IMG/VR virus record: IMGVR_UViG_3300050020_000030
Coordinates: 1-64,000 of that record
Length of the DNA: 64,000 nt
Source of the DNA: a virus
Direction: 5' to 3' (one strand)
The notes under the pieces are model-generated. The model was not told the origin of the DNA, ran no database searches, and saw nothing but the letters and a program-made list of their open reading frames with translations. A program made the translations under genes and the position numbers. Positions 37,756 through 47,251 of this stretch are shown one piece after another (the first letter of the stretch is position 1; every line of letters begins with the position of its first letter).

Positions 37756-40700
37756 ATGCCTAACCAGCTTAGCATAGCAGGCGCGAATCCGGGAAAACAA
37801 ACCAAGAGAACTGCACTTTGGACGGCCCGCTGGTCAGATGGGCTTTTCACGAACTCTGGTGCCCTTAGAGACGTGTCTTCAAGGATCGAAGAGCATTATT
37901 ACGGTGCTCACAATGGCCGTCTTATCGAACCTAGCGAAAATGTCGAGATTACCTCCAAACTGACTCTCAAGAGACGGTATGGTAATTCTGTTTGGAATAG
38001 TAACACCTGGACCGACCTAAATTCTTTCTACGAGTTTCGCCAGTTTAACGCAAACGAAGAACAAATCAAGGTCATGGTTGATACCCAAGGCGCGTTGTAT
38101 GACGCCTCAAATAACCAGCAATTGAATATCTGGTCCAAGGTTCCCACTAGTGGTCAGTCCTATATGCAGAGTGTAGGAAACACTCTATTTTGGGGGGACG
38201 GATACGACCGTAAAAAGTGGCTGACTACCCTGCTCGATAGAATCCCATACAAGGTAAGTCCCTTCCCCGAGCCGCAGAATCCCTATAACTTCACTCCGTA
38301 TAACCTAAACTCCTTTATCATAGATACCAACGGGGATACCGAACAGCTTATCGGTACCGTTTTACAGTTATCTAGCTTCTATATCTTAAATGACACTATT
38401 GTATTCTCCCTGTTATCTACCAAGAACGGACACGCTCTTCCTAGCGCGTATGAAATCTTGGTTCCCGGATTACAAATTTTCTTCCCCGCTGACTCCCAAG
38501 TCTCTCAAACTCTCGGTGAGCCTAACGGGGTAACTTTGTCTATAGGGAGTCTTGTCGGCGGAATAGAGGCCGCGTCGGTTACCTTTGGAGGGTCTGGATA
38601 CACTATTGGAGACATCGTTGCAGTAAACCAGACTTCGCCTCTGGGTAGCATGAACGGTACCCTAAAAGTTCTGAACGTCGGGGCAGCAGTCGGAACAGGA
38701 TATAGTACAGCCACAGTTCCTACTACCACGAAGGGCGGGGGGTCCGGAGCGACCCTGAATATTGCCGCCCCTACGGGATACCTTGTCTCAGCCACTGTGG
38801 GAGCGGGCGGAACCGGATACGTAAACGGGGACTATATTATACCTACGCAGGCAAACGCCTCTGGAGGGTATTTTAAAGTTGTAAGTACCGGGGGTGGCGG
38901 GAGTGTAGTTACCGTAGCCGTAGCTACGAATGCGGCAACAAGTTTAGGAATCCAGACAGCGGGGGAGGGGTACTACAATGCTACCGGAATTCCGGTTTCC
39001 GGAGGAACAGGAACCGGACTTACTGTAAGTATCGTTGACGACGAAACACAGTTCAATGCTCCGTTTACCTACGGCGGTGGACCTGTAGCTACGGTTACTG
39101 TCACCACGCCCGGATCGAACTATAACATCGGGGATGTTATCGTGCCACTTGAGAGTACCCAGACCACTTCTGGAGGGGCGCAGTTTACGGTTACCAACGT
39201 GACCGGAGCGGCTTCTGGAGCAGGTCTTACCTACGGTGGTGCTGCGGTTGCGGGGTACGCTCTAGGCGCAGCCAGTGTATGGCAGACCTCCGGATACGGT
39301 ACCAGTGCAGCTATGACTATTACTGGTGTGTCTGGCGGAGTAATCACCTCGGCTACTACAGCTTATGGGGGGTCTGGGTACTCGTCCGGAGACTTGTTAT
39401 ATATTTCTCAGGGTCCTGTTCGCGGTGCAACTCTTATAGTAAGTACCACGGGAGGCGGAGGGGCAGTTGCCCTTGTCACCGTGCTTAACGGGGGTCCCAC
39501 AGCGTATACTCCAGCTACAGGGGTCGCCACATATACATCCGGGGGAGGCAACGGGGCTACAATAGATATTACCACGGTATCTTCCGGACAGATCACGGCA
39601 GGAGTTTTGAATGCCGGGGGTACTGGATATACTATAGGAGACTTGTTGTACGTTGTACAGACGGGAACTGCCGGGGATGCTTATTTTACAGTAACATCCG
39701 TAACTGCCACGGGCGCAGGAGGGATCACGGGTCTAAGCATTCTTACTCCGGGACACGGCTATATTCAGGAAAGTGGAGTTGTAACTACCGCGCAGACGGG
39801 TACGGGAACGGGAGCTATACTTACCCTCGGGGTAGGCGCAGCGTCTTTCTTCCCACCTTTCGCGCTTTCGGATACACCTACGGTGTTTTCGGGCGGTAAC
39901 CCTATCTCCGACGCGAGAACCAATGCACATATAACATGGGCCGGGGTTGGACAAGAGACTATTGACGGCTCCGCTTTGTGGGTCAACAGGGGAGTATCGA
40001 TAGACGGCGGACCCGTGTATAACTGGGGGATGGCGGGCGGGACTAACGCCCCCTCGGTTGTAGTAAACAACGCAATTGGCGGGTGGGTTGCGGATACTTA
40101 CTACTCCCGCTGGGACTTTATTATAGTTACCGTTTCAGGAAGCAATTACCTGATGCAGGTAGAAGGAAGTGGAAAATCCGGAGCCGCCGCGCCTACGTGG
40201 AATACAGTTGTCGGGCAGAAAACTACCGATGGTACAGTAACATGGATGTGTATTGCAAACGACGGTGATACCTCCTTTACTTGGGCGGCAACTCATACAT
40301 ACACTCCGGGCCACGTTATTGAGGCTACGGTAAGTTCGCTGTCCTGTGTTTTTCGGCTACAGTCCTATTCTGGAATCATGACACAAGGAGTTATTCCTGC
40401 GTATTGCTGGCAACTCGGCTCGCAGTTCGGGACAGACGTAGGGGCCGCAGGAGAGATAAACGTAGGTGGAACTAATGCACCTATGGCTCAGAACGGCGGT
40501 CAGTCTCTAGCTACTGCCACCTATACGGGAAACATGAGCGGGCTATTCCTGACCTCTGGCTCAGGAACTGTAGGAACCCCCGCTGTCTCGGGAAATGGCT
40601 CAGTAGCGGGATCAAGTCCCCAATTGTTCCCGGCTACCTCCGATCTAAATATTGGGATGTTCCCCCAGCTAGTTATTCCCGCAGCAGGGACCTATACGTT

Positions 40701-43101
40701 TACAATCGGTCATCAGGTTGCGATGTTCTGGGGAATAGGTAGTGGAAGTCTAAGTCTGAATGTTACTTCAGTTCAGGTACGTGGTGGAACTCTAACAATC
40801 GTAGCTGACCGGGATTTGACGACTCTTCTTACCCCAGCGGTTAGCCTAACCTTTAATGGGCTGTTGTCTTCTACTTGGCTAAATGGGACTACGGTTGCAG
40901 TTAGTACGGTGACCGGAAATACTTTTACTGCGAATCTTGCTCATGCAAATTACGGGCCTATCACCGACACAGGCACGGCTACTACCGGAGCTACGCTATC
41001 CCCGACTCCTGTTAGTGGGCCGATGACATGGAAAACGGGTAGTCCGAATACCTATAATTTCTCTACGGGTACTCCTGTAAAAGGATATCCGATCATGAGT
41101 GCAAACTACCCCTCATCCGGAGGAACGGTTGTTGAGGATTCTGTTCAGATTTCTTTTCCATCTGCTGGAGTCTACCCCGCTGAGATTCATTATGGAGTCT
41201 GGTACCACACCACGAGTGGGTATACCGCTCCCGTAACTTCTCCTACTCTCCCCGGAACTCCGTTTAGTTTCTATATGGTGTACACCCCTCCGGGGAGCAC
41301 TACTAAATACAATATCCTCCCCGAGTCCCTCGCATGTAGCTCAGCCGGAGCACCTGCATTTCCCGCATGGCCTACTTCGGTAGTTAACATCCAAGCTATC
41401 TCTCCCGCGTATCCGTCTGTAGTAGAAGCCTCGGGGAACTTTACTTGGTGGAATCTTGGTCCTACCTCCCAGCTTGGGTGGACGGCGAATACTAATTACA
41501 CGACCCAAGAGTTCGTTGTAGACCAGAACTCTAACCAAGAAGCGGCGTATGAACCGGGGATAAGTGGAACCGCAATACCTCTGTTCTCTACCACTCTTAA
41601 TGGGGTTACCGCAGATACTATCACTACGGGATCAACGGGACTTCTCTGGGTAAATACTGGCCCAGAAGGGAGTACTCCCACCGGAACTCTTGCTACGACC
41701 CAAGGAGGGTGGAGCTACGCTGTCGCGCTGGTTAATACCCTAGATGACACCGTAAGTAACGCTAGCCCCATATCGGCATATACGGGGAACTTCTTCGCAT
41801 CTACCGGCGTCTATGTTAGCGGAGGTCTCCCCTCAGTTATCGACCCACAGGCCGATTATGTGGCTATTTTCCGCACGCAAGATGGCGGTGCGACCTATTA
41901 CCTGATTCCGGGGCCAATTTCCGGAAATGGGAATACGGAGTATACTCTTCCTCTCAGCGTTTACGAGTCTCAGGGATTCACAGATACTACTCTGGATTCT
42001 GGACTCAATACTCTCTTACAGGCTCCTCTCTCGAAGCAGAACTCAGTTCCGCCGAAGGGGATCATCAACCTTGCCTTCCATGTTAGCAGAATTTTTGGTA
42101 GTGTTGGCAACGTGGTATACTGGAGCACCGGACCAGACACCCCCGTTGGTAACGGGTACAATGGTTTTGCCCCGAATAACTTCGCGGAAGCTCCATCCTT
42201 AGTTACCAAGATCGTTCCCCTGAATGCCGGAACTCTAATCTTTACAGTATCCGATATTTATATTCTTTCGGGTGACGGAACTCCCGGAAACCCATTTATA
42301 CTAGAACCCTACCTGCAAAGGATCGGACTTCTCAGTTACAACGCCCTTACAGTAAATGGAAGCATCGTTTACTTCATGACTACCGACAATCAGATAGTCG
42401 AGCTAAACGTTCATACCGGCGTAAGCGGAATTGGAACGCCTATCGCTGATTTGATAAGCGCCAATATGTCTCCTTCTAAGAGCTATCTAACGTGGCATAC
42501 GAGTGGATACCAGGATCAGTGTTTGTTTGCCGCAGACGGAAGTACCGGCTGGTACAGGATGCTTCCCACGGTCCCCCCTGAGCAGGGGATGCCGTGGTGC
42601 CCGAAGGCGAATATTATTGGCGGGGTTGGCGCAGTACAGTCCGTCGAAACTCTCCCCGGTAACATCCAACTCCTGATGGGTCCTCCTCCTGCTATCTCCG
42701 GTCCCATTCTGTTCAGGGATTACACTACTTATCAGGATAACGGCGCGAACTACCCGGCCAACATTACCTTTGGTCCTATCGTTCTTGCTCATCCGGGCCA
42801 GTTAGCGAGCATCGAGTTTATCACGGTAGATTCCCATAAGTTTACTGGAGCGGTTCCTCTTACCCTAGCTGTCCTTCTCGGGGAACTGTACGGGACCTTT
42901 GAACCCCTAACGGAATACGATTACGATCCGCCCCAACTGGGTCCGAGCGAGTCGGTAAACAACCAGAGGTTCTATCTCTCCCAAAGTAATGACTCGGTTG
43001 AGTGCCGGTACTTCCAACTACAGGTTATCTGGCCTCCCCAGAACTTCGCGGATGAGGTGGAAAGTTTAAGCCCAGTCGGCGGCTACAGCCAGGAAAGTTA
43101 A
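37756..43101 (+). CDS. giant tail nozzle-like protein with repeat insertion
   Basis: 1781 residues behind AAAGGA. The first 200 residues and last 400 residues look like a podovirus tail nozzle (T7 gp12-like): start with a RWSDGLFTNSGALR loop, and end with beta-propeller-type strands (VYWSTGPD, VSDIYILSGDG, NGSIVYFMTTDNQIVEL). Between about residues 270 and 700 lies a glycine-rich repeat series with units like GGSGYTIGDIVAV and GGTGYTIGDLLYV, then variable beta domains. The repeats are probably a surface-exposed insertion. The connector genes upstream support the placement at the tail. Confidence 0.6.
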   Translation: MPNQLSIAGANPGKQTKRTALWTARWSDGLFTNSGALRDVSSRIEEHYYGAHNGRLIEPSENVEITSKLTLKRRYGNSVWNSNTWTDLNSFYEFRQFNANEEQIKVMVDTQGALYDASNNQQLNIWSKVPTSGQSYMQSVGNTLFWGDGYDRKKWLTTLLDRIPYKVSPFPEPQNPYNFTPYNLNSFIIDTNGDTEQLIGTVLQLSSFYILNDTIVFSLLSTKNGHALPSAYEILVPGLQIFFPADSQVSQTLGEPNGVTLSIGSLVGGIEAASVTFGGSGYTIGDIVAVNQTSPLGSMNGTLKVLNVGAAVGTGYSTATVPTTTKGGGSGATLNIAAPTGYLVSATVGAGGTGYVNGDYIIPTQANASGGYFKVVSTGGGGSVVTVAVATNAATSLGIQTAGEGYYNATGIPVSGGTGTGLTVSIVDDETQFNAPFTYGGGPVATVTVTTPGSNYNIGDVIVPLESTQTTSGGAQFTVTNVTGAASGAGLTYGGAAVAGYALGAASVWQTSGYGTSAAMTITGVSGGVITSATTAYGGSGYSSGDLLYISQGPVRGATLIVSTTGGGGAVALVTVLNGGPTAYTPATGVATYTSGGGNGATIDITTVSSGQITAGVLNAGGTGYTIGDLLYVVQTGTAGDAYFTVTSVTATGAGGITGLSILTPGHGYIQESGVVTTAQTGTGTGAILTLGVGAASFFPPFALSDTPTVFSGGNPISDARTNAHITWAGVGQETIDGSALWVNRGVSIDGGPVYNWGMAGGTNAPSVVVNNAIGGWVADTYYSRWDFIIVTVSGSNYLMQVEGSGKSGAAAPTWNTVVGQKTTDGTVTWMCIANDGDTSFTWAATHTYTPGHVIEATVSSLSCVFRLQSYSGIMTQGVIPAYCWQLGSQFGTDVGAAGEINVGGTNAPMAQNGGQSLATATYTGNMSGLFLTSGSGTVGTPAVSGNGSVAGSSPQLFPATSDLNIGMFPQLVIPAAGTYTFTIGHQVAMFWGIGSGSLSLNVTSVQVRGGTLTIVADRDLTTLLTPAVSLTFNGLLSSTWLNGTTVAVSTVTGNTFTANLAHANYGPITDTGTATTGATLSPTPVSGPMTWKTGSPNTYNFSTGTPVKGYPIMSANYPSSGGTVVEDSVQISFPSAGVYPAEIHYGVWYHTTSGYTAPVTSPTLPGTPFSFYMVYTPPGSTTKYNILPESLACSSAGAPAFPAWPTSVVNIQAISPAYPSVVEASGNFTWWNLGPTSQLGWTANTNYTTQEFVVDQNSNQEAAYEPGISGTAIPLFSTTLNGVTADTITTGSTGLLWVNTGPEGSTPTGTLATTQGGWSYAVALVNTLDDTVSNASPISAYTGNFFASTGVYVSGGLPSVIDPQADYVAIFRTQDGGATYYLIPGPISGNGNTEYTLPLSVYESQGFTDTTLDSGLNTLLQAPLSKQNSVPPKGIINLAFHVSRIFGSVGNVVYWSTGPDTPVGNGYNGFAPNNFAEAPSLVTKIVPLNAGTLIFTVSDIYILSGDGTPGNPFILEPYLQRIGLLSYNALTVNGSIVYFMTTDNQIVELNVHTGVSGIGTPIADLISANMSPSKSYLTWHTSGYQDQCLFAADGSTGWYRMLPTVPPEQGMPWCPKANIIGGVGAVQSVETLPGNIQLLMGPPPAISGPILFRDYTTYQDNGANYPANITFGPIVLAHPGQLASIEFITVDSHKFTGAVPLTLAVLLGELYGTFEPLTEYDYDPPQLGPSESVNNQRFYLSQSNDSVECRYFQLQVIWPPQNFADEVESLSPVGGYSQES
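38580..39840 (+). repeat. protein-level repeats inside the giant tail protein gene
   Basis: At least five units of the form GGxGYxxGDxxxVxQ, followed by a TGGGG-V-xVTV block and GxGYxxxxG(V/I)xTTxGTGTGA, can be followed across this stretch, each about 80-110 residues. At the DNA level they have diverged, so they arose by old duplication. Similar GSGYTS motifs appear in the 16528 spike. Confidence 0.6.
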
Positions 43102-43116
43102 TAGAATCAATAACTT

Positions 43117-43890
43117 ATGAGCGCATCTAAGAGGAATATAACGCACTGCAAATACGGCCACGAGTTTACTCCCGAGAACACTAGAATAAATAAAGGAGGA
43201 AAACGGTCGTGTAAAATCTGCGAGTTTTATAAACACCTAAAGAAACAGTACGGAATATCCCCTCAAGAATACCAGCAGGTTATTGATACACAAGGCGGTA
43301 AGTGCCCTCGGTGCGGGATCATTCTATCCGACCCAAACGTTGTCTTCGATAGGGAGACCAAAAAGGTAGAAAGCATTAGATGCTATGCTTGTAGCAGGAT
43401 CAGAGGCGAGTTTAAAATACCTACCCACTGTAGTAAAGGACATGAGCTTACAGAAGATAACCTATTTGTTTACCCGGAAAAACGTATATGGTTTTGCCGA
43501 GAGTGCGGAAGAGCTAACGGCCAAAGGTGGAAAAAAGATAATCCGGACAAAGTAAGATTATCTAACAGTACTCCCGAGGCGCGAGCGAGCCAGAAGCGAA
43601 AAAGAATGAAGAGAAATGCTAAATTTCCTAGATACTATAAAGGAAGAGACCTAAAGAAGTTCTATAAGATGACCCTAGAAGACTGGGATAGGATGTATTC
43701 TGAACAAAAGGGACTCTGCGATATATGTAAGACAGAAGTCGAAAATCCAGTAGTCGATCACAATCACCTAACTGGAAAAGTTCGCGGACTACTCTGCCGA
43801 ACCTGCAATCTAGGTATAGGACACTTACAGGAATCTCCCGAAGTACTTCTGTCTGCCATAGAGTACCTTCAGAAACACAAAGAGTCATGA
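43117..43890 (+). CDS. recombination endonuclease VII-type HNH protein
   Basis: 257 residues. The C-terminal 85 residues match Endonuclease_VII: MTLEDWDRMYSEQKGLCDIC, VVDHNHLTGKVRGLLCRTCN and IGHLQESPEVLL, with the CxxC...CxxC zinc site and the DHNH catalytic histidines. The N-terminal part holds two further CxxC pairs and a shortened copy of the same kind (ISPQEYQQVIDTQGGKCPRC), so the gene looks like an internal duplication. T4 gp49-type enzymes resolve DNA branches; copies between genes behave as homing enzymes. It lies between tail genes without a promoter of its own. Confidence 0.85.
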   Translation: MSASKRNITHCKYGHEFTPENTRINKGGKRSCKICEFYKHLKKQYGISPQEYQQVIDTQGGKCPRCGIILSDPNVVFDRETKKVESIRCYACSRIRGEFKIPTHCSKGHELTEDNLFVYPEKRIWFCRECGRANGQRWKKDNPDKVRLSNSTPEARASQKRKRMKRNAKFPRYYKGRDLKKFYKMTLEDWDRMYSEQKGLCDICKTEVENPVVDHNHLTGKVRGLLCRTCNLGIGHLQESPEVLLSAIEYLQKHKES

Positions 43891-43905
43891 TAAGAAAGGA
43901 GTTAT

Positions 43906-44145
43906 ATGCCATCAATCTCTAAGTCCCTAACATCTACTCTGGATATGTCTAAGTATAAGCCTTTGGAACCGGCTCCGCCGTCTGCTCCTTCTTCCTTTGG
44001 CACGGCGGAAATTACTCAGAGGAACGCCTTTCTTAGATGTCCAGTTCCCTCCATAAGTAGCTCGGCCACCTCTGATGACCTTAGACAGTTTTACCAAAAC
44101 TCCAGAATCCCACAGTATCGCTCGTTCGTCGGACCCAAGAAATAG
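43906..44145 (+). CDS. hypothetical tail-region protein
   Basis: 79 residues behind AAAGGAG. Serine/proline-rich and largely extended (EPAPPSAPSSFG, PVPSISSSATSD), with aromatic ends. Probably a small structural or linker protein. No family recognised. Confidence 0.5.
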   Translation: MPSISKSLTSTLDMSKYKPLEPAPPSAPSSFGTAEITQRNAFLRCPVPSISSSATSDDLRQFYQNSRIPQYRSFVGPKK

Positions 44146-44151
44146 GATAAC

Positions 44152-44517
44152 ATGACAGATATCTATCAGAAGACCGCGCTTACGGGAGGCAGATTCCAAG
44201 ACTCACAGGGAAATCCTCTGTCACTCGGATATCTAGTCTTCAAACTCAGCCATGATAGTAATGTAGCCGTATTCGGAAGTCCCACAGGAGAGCAGGTTGT
44301 CGCGGGCAGGAATACAAAGATGTATCTAAACATGAACGGTTCTTTGAACTCCGGATATTCTATCTGGGCAAATAATATATTGGCACCATCAGGTTCTTTT
44401 TACGGGGTGCGTGCATTTAACTCGTCGGGTTTAGAAGTGTGGAGTTCGCCTCAAATATTCCAGCTTACCTACGCTCCGACCCTAGACATCGGATCGGTTC
44501 AGCCCGTAACTCCCTAG
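44152..44517 (+). CDS. beta-rich virion protein
   Basis: 121 residues behind AGGA. Repeated beta strands; the first part YQKTALTGGRFQDSQGNPLS and VFKLSHDSNV read like a fibronectin-III- or carbohydrate-binding-like sandwich. Probably a tail-surface protein. Located with small membrane and ejection genes. Confidence 0.5.
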   Translation: MTDIYQKTALTGGRFQDSQGNPLSLGYLVFKLSHDSNVAVFGSPTGEQVVAGRNTKMYLNMNGSLNSGYSIWANNILAPSGSFYGVRAFNSSGLEVWSSPQIFQLTYAPTLDIGSVQPVTP

Positions 44518-44545
44518 CCTTGGGCCTCCGTTAACAGGAGATTGC

Positions 44546-44887
44546 ATGAACGAGTTTCTTAACGCCTTCTCGTATTTTTCAGATCACGTTCATATCGTGG
44601 GCTGGACATTCATCATAATCATCGCAATTAAAGTATCGTGGAAATTCTCTGCCTTCAAACTATACGTCGAGGGTCTGGTAGCTAAAGCTCAAGAGGTCGA
44701 GAATACAGTAGACCTTTTAGCCACTAATCATTTGCCCCATCTTCAGGCGGGGCTGGACGCAAATATCGAGTCTAATAAAGAGGTGGGAAGATCGGTAGAT
44801 AACCTGCGAACAGACCTTCTTGCGGAGCTTCGCGGTCTTAGGGGCGATATCCTGCAATATGCTTTGAATGACGCGAGGAAGAAATGA
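44546..44887 (+). CDS. membrane-anchored coiled-coil protein
   Basis: 113 residues. One membrane span (about residues 17-31, IVGWTFIIIIAIKVSW) after a short exposed start, then a long coiled-coil region (VENTVDLLATNHLPHL...NLRTDLLAELRGL). Layout fits spanin- or holin-associated proteins or a tail-associated membrane factor. Confidence 0.5.
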   Translation: MNEFLNAFSYFSDHVHIVGWTFIIIIAIKVSWKFSAFKLYVEGLVAKAQEVENTVDLLATNHLPHLQAGLDANIESNKEVGRSVDNLRTDLLAELRGLRGDILQYALNDARKK

Positions 44888-45309
44888 TTTTTGTCAGGCC
44901 AACCCGACCGGAAGACTCAGAGAAGTTTACTGAGTGGTATTCTAAGCACCCGAGTTTTGATCCAGATGTTATCCGTTTTCCGGAAACTTATACCCTCTGT
45001 GCGTACCGCGCTCCTAGATGTAAAGATGGTAACGGAAAAATTATTGGCTTTATGCCCGTCCAGAGTTTGAGTTTTGTTTCCTCTCAGGTTCTGGACTCTT
45101 TGATAATAAACCCCGAGGCTACTAACCTCGAAATTGCAGAAGCTATGAGAGAGCTAGTTAAACAAGCAATATTTTTAGGCCACCTAAAAGGCTGTGGGAT
45201 GGTTTACTTTGTGGGCGATCATCCAGAAACAAATAAGATAGCCGAAAAGATTTTTGAAAAAGTAGAGTACCCCGTATACAGGCTACGTCTCAAAGATTTG
45301 GAAGGATGA
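44884..45309 (+). CDS. GNAT-like acyltransferase fold protein
   Basis: 141 residues overlapping the previous stop. VRPTRPEDSEKFTEWY at the start, IIGFMPVQSLSFV and a LDSLIINPEATNLEIAEAMRELVKQAI helix, then GMVYFVGDHPETNKIAEKIFEKVEY, follow the order of GNAT acetyltransferases. The acetyl-CoA loop is not clear. Such proteins are often encoded near ejection proteins in podoviruses. Confidence 0.6.
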   Translation: MIFVRPTRPEDSEKFTEWYSKHPSFDPDVIRFPETYTLCAYRAPRCKDGNGKIIGFMPVQSLSFVSSQVLDSLIINPEATNLEIAEAMRELVKQAIFLGHLKGCGMVYFVGDHPETNKIAEKIFEKVEYPVYRLRLKDLEG

Positions 45310-45310
45310 C

Positions 45311-46090
45311 ATGGGAAACGGCGCATCAAAGGGACAAACAGATATTGCAGCCAGCCAGAAGAACTTTGCTAGCTCTCTTCAGGCTGATTTTGGTACGGCT
45401 TTTGCGGGCCAGCAGAATATCCTTAATGGGCTTACCAAGTCCCTTACGAGTACTCTCGCGGGGGGTCCCAGCCAGTTCGGATTCTCTGAACCGGAGAATA
45501 CCGCTATGAAGACACTGGCTACCTCCGCTAATTCCCAAGCCTACCAAAACGCTAAGGCTGCGGCAGGAGAAGCGGCTGCTGCTGCGGGTGGGGGAGGAGC
45601 CGTTCTTCCTACGGGTTCTCAAGGACAGACCCAAGCAGACCTCGCTTTAAAAACCGCCCAGAACCAGAGTAACTCTTTACTGGGAATTCAGGAAGCCGGG
45701 TACAAGCAGGGTAATGCAAACTACAATGAAGCTGTTTCCGGACTTCAAGGAACTGCTAGTTTAGAGAATCCTAATGGTCTAGCCAGTAATGCAAACTCCG
45801 CAGGGAATGATGCTTTCAACTCTGCAACTACTATCCAGAAAACTAATGCTGCTGCCAGTCCTTGGGCGCAGGTTGGTGGTTTGGTAGGGTCTCTCGGGGG
45901 AGCAGCACTTAATGCCTTTGTCCCCGGAGCAGGAGCTTTGGGAAAAATATCTAATCCCATGTCTGGAACCTCTGCGGCTTCGTTAGGCGGGCTAGGAAAC
46001 GCTCCGGGTGGTAATATCAATATGTCTGGACTAGGAAGTTCTCCCGATCTGTCTATGTTCAATACCTCTTATAATGTTGGTCAGGGGTGA
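45311..46090 (+). CDS. internal virion (ejection) protein, small
   Basis: 259 residues. Alanine/glycine/glutamine/asparagine-rich with almost no aromatic residues; a hydrophobic glycine-rich stretch near residue 195 (VGGLVGSLGGAALNAFVPG) may insert into membranes. It resembles gp14-type ejection proteins of T7-like phages in composition and place, before two larger ejection-type genes. Confidence 0.6.
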   Translation: MGNGASKGQTDIAASQKNFASSLQADFGTAFAGQQNILNGLTKSLTSTLAGGPSQFGFSEPENTAMKTLATSANSQAYQNAKAAAGEAAAAAGGGGAVLPTGSQGQTQADLALKTAQNQSNSLLGIQEAGYKQGNANYNEAVSGLQGTASLENPNGLASNANSAGNDAFNSATTIQKTNAAASPWAQVGGLVGSLGGAALNAFVPGAGALGKISNPMSGTSAASLGGLGNAPGGNINMSGLGSSPDLSMFNTSYNVGQG

Positions 46091-46092
46091 TT

Positions 46093-46476
46093 ATGGTAAA
46101 CAAAATCGAAGCATTGGCTGACGCCCTCATGACCGTCCACGGGTACTTTAAACCCGACTCGGAGAGCTACAAACTTCGTAACCCCCTCATGCTACGCTCG
46201 TGGGGCCGAGCGGGTAAACACGAAGTTACTGAGGACGGAGTGCGTATATTCCCTAGCTTCCTCGGGGCGTATCGCGCCGGAATTTTCGATATTGAAAAAA
46301 AATTGAGCGGAGAGTCAAACTCGGGAATCCAGAAAACGGATAAACTGAAGAACCTCTTAGGAGTATACGGCGTAAACCAAGAAAAAGATATTCTCGTTGT
46401 GGTCTCCTTCTTGAGGAAGGCTTTGGGGGACCCCTCTATTTCTATCTCTACCCCGCTGTCCTATTTTGCAGTATAG
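46093..46476 (+). CDS. lysozyme-like virion protein, uncertain
   Basis: 127 residues from ATG 46093. IEALADALMTVHGYFKPDS, YKLRNPLMLRSWG and GVRIFPSFLGAYRAGIFDI follow the layout of virion muralytic domains (helix with glutamate, NPxxLR segment, VFPSxxxG segment). The catalytic glutamate of lytic transglycosylases is not obvious, so activity is uncertain. Confidence 0.5.
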   Translation: MVNKIEALADALMTVHGYFKPDSESYKLRNPLMLRSWGRAGKHEVTEDGVRIFPSFLGAYRAGIFDIEKKLSGESNSGIQKTDKLKNLLGVYGVNQEKDILVVVSFLRKALGDPSISISTPLSYFAV

Positions 46477-46505
46477 TTCAATTTTGGAACTAAATTGACA
46501 TAAAC

Positions 46506-46534
46506 TTGACATATACGTAAAAATGTGTTATAAT
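46506..46534 (+). promoter_or_regulatory. sigma70 promoter of the ejection gene set
   Basis: TTGACA (46506-46511), 17 bases, TATAAT (46529-46534), extended -10 ATGTGTTATAAT. A second, overlapping TTGACA lies 12 bases upstream. Drives 46550 onward. Confidence 0.85.
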
Positions 46535-46549
46535 GTACTTGGAGTGAAA

Positions 46550-47251
46550 ATGGGATTCATGGATAGCTTATCGGGCCTTCACCCGGACGCTCAAAAATTC
46601 TTCTCCGAGCTAGGTCCCTCCAGCGGTCCTCAGTCTAAAGTAGATACTTCTTTTCCTCGGAACCAAAGTAAACCTACTGGGTACTCGGATGTTCTGAACG
46701 ATGTAGCCGAAACCTACCCTGCACTCGCGCCTCACGCCAAAAATGCAATCGTGTACGATGCCCCTCCCCCCGCAGAAAATGCTACCGCAAAGTATCCTAA
46801 AGGCTTAGAAACCTATCCTCCGTGGGAAGACTGGAACCCCCATCCCGGAAAGACTACGGTAGAACTTTACAAGTCCTTCCAAAGTAGAGCACAACTTCGG
46901 GATGTTCTGGCCGGGGACATGATCCATATAGCAGGGGCAATTCATCCGGAAACCGGAAAGCCTGTTGACCCCGTTTACTACGGACTTAAGCAGCAGGTAA
47001 AAAAGGCTAGGAGTTCCGAGCAGATTGCTATGGACTACAAAGCATATAAACAGGACCAGAAAGATGGGGAAGATCGTTCCTTTAGCAAATGGTTCAATGA
47101 TAGCCGATCTGAAGCGTATGTTAGGGGAAAACTATTTCCAGACGAAAAAGATGAGTGGAAACATGTCTACGAGAAAAATCCCAAACTAGCTAGCACCATA
47201 GACCGAATTGGAAGTTACCTACGAACAGGTAAAGACATAAAGGAAAAATAA
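46550..47251 (+). CDS. virion protein of the ejection region
   Basis: 233 residues from ATG 46550 (GGAG 5 bases upstream). Helical, highly charged, with a proline-rich segment (residues 80-115, YPKGLETYPPWEDWNP). The C-terminal half has several YxxK/KxxD helices. No family recognised; by place it belongs to the internal virion set. Confidence 0.5.
   Translation: MGFMDSLSGLHPDAQKFFSELGPSSGPQSKVDTSFPRNQSKPTGYSDVLNDVAETYPALAPHAKNAIVYDAPPPAENATAKYPKGLETYPPWEDWNPHPGKTTVELYKSFQSRAQLRDVLAGDMIHIAGAIHPETGKPVDPVYYGLKQQVKKARSSEQIAMDYKAYKQDQKDGEDRSFSKWFNDSRSEAYVRGKLFPDEKDEWKHVYEKNPKLASTIDRIGSYLRTGKDIKEK

Noticed and set aside
38580-39840. CRISPR-like array suggested by regular repeats
   Set aside because: The repeats are diverged coding units of 240-330 bases inside one long ORF. 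No short exact repeats with spacers occur anywhere in the window.
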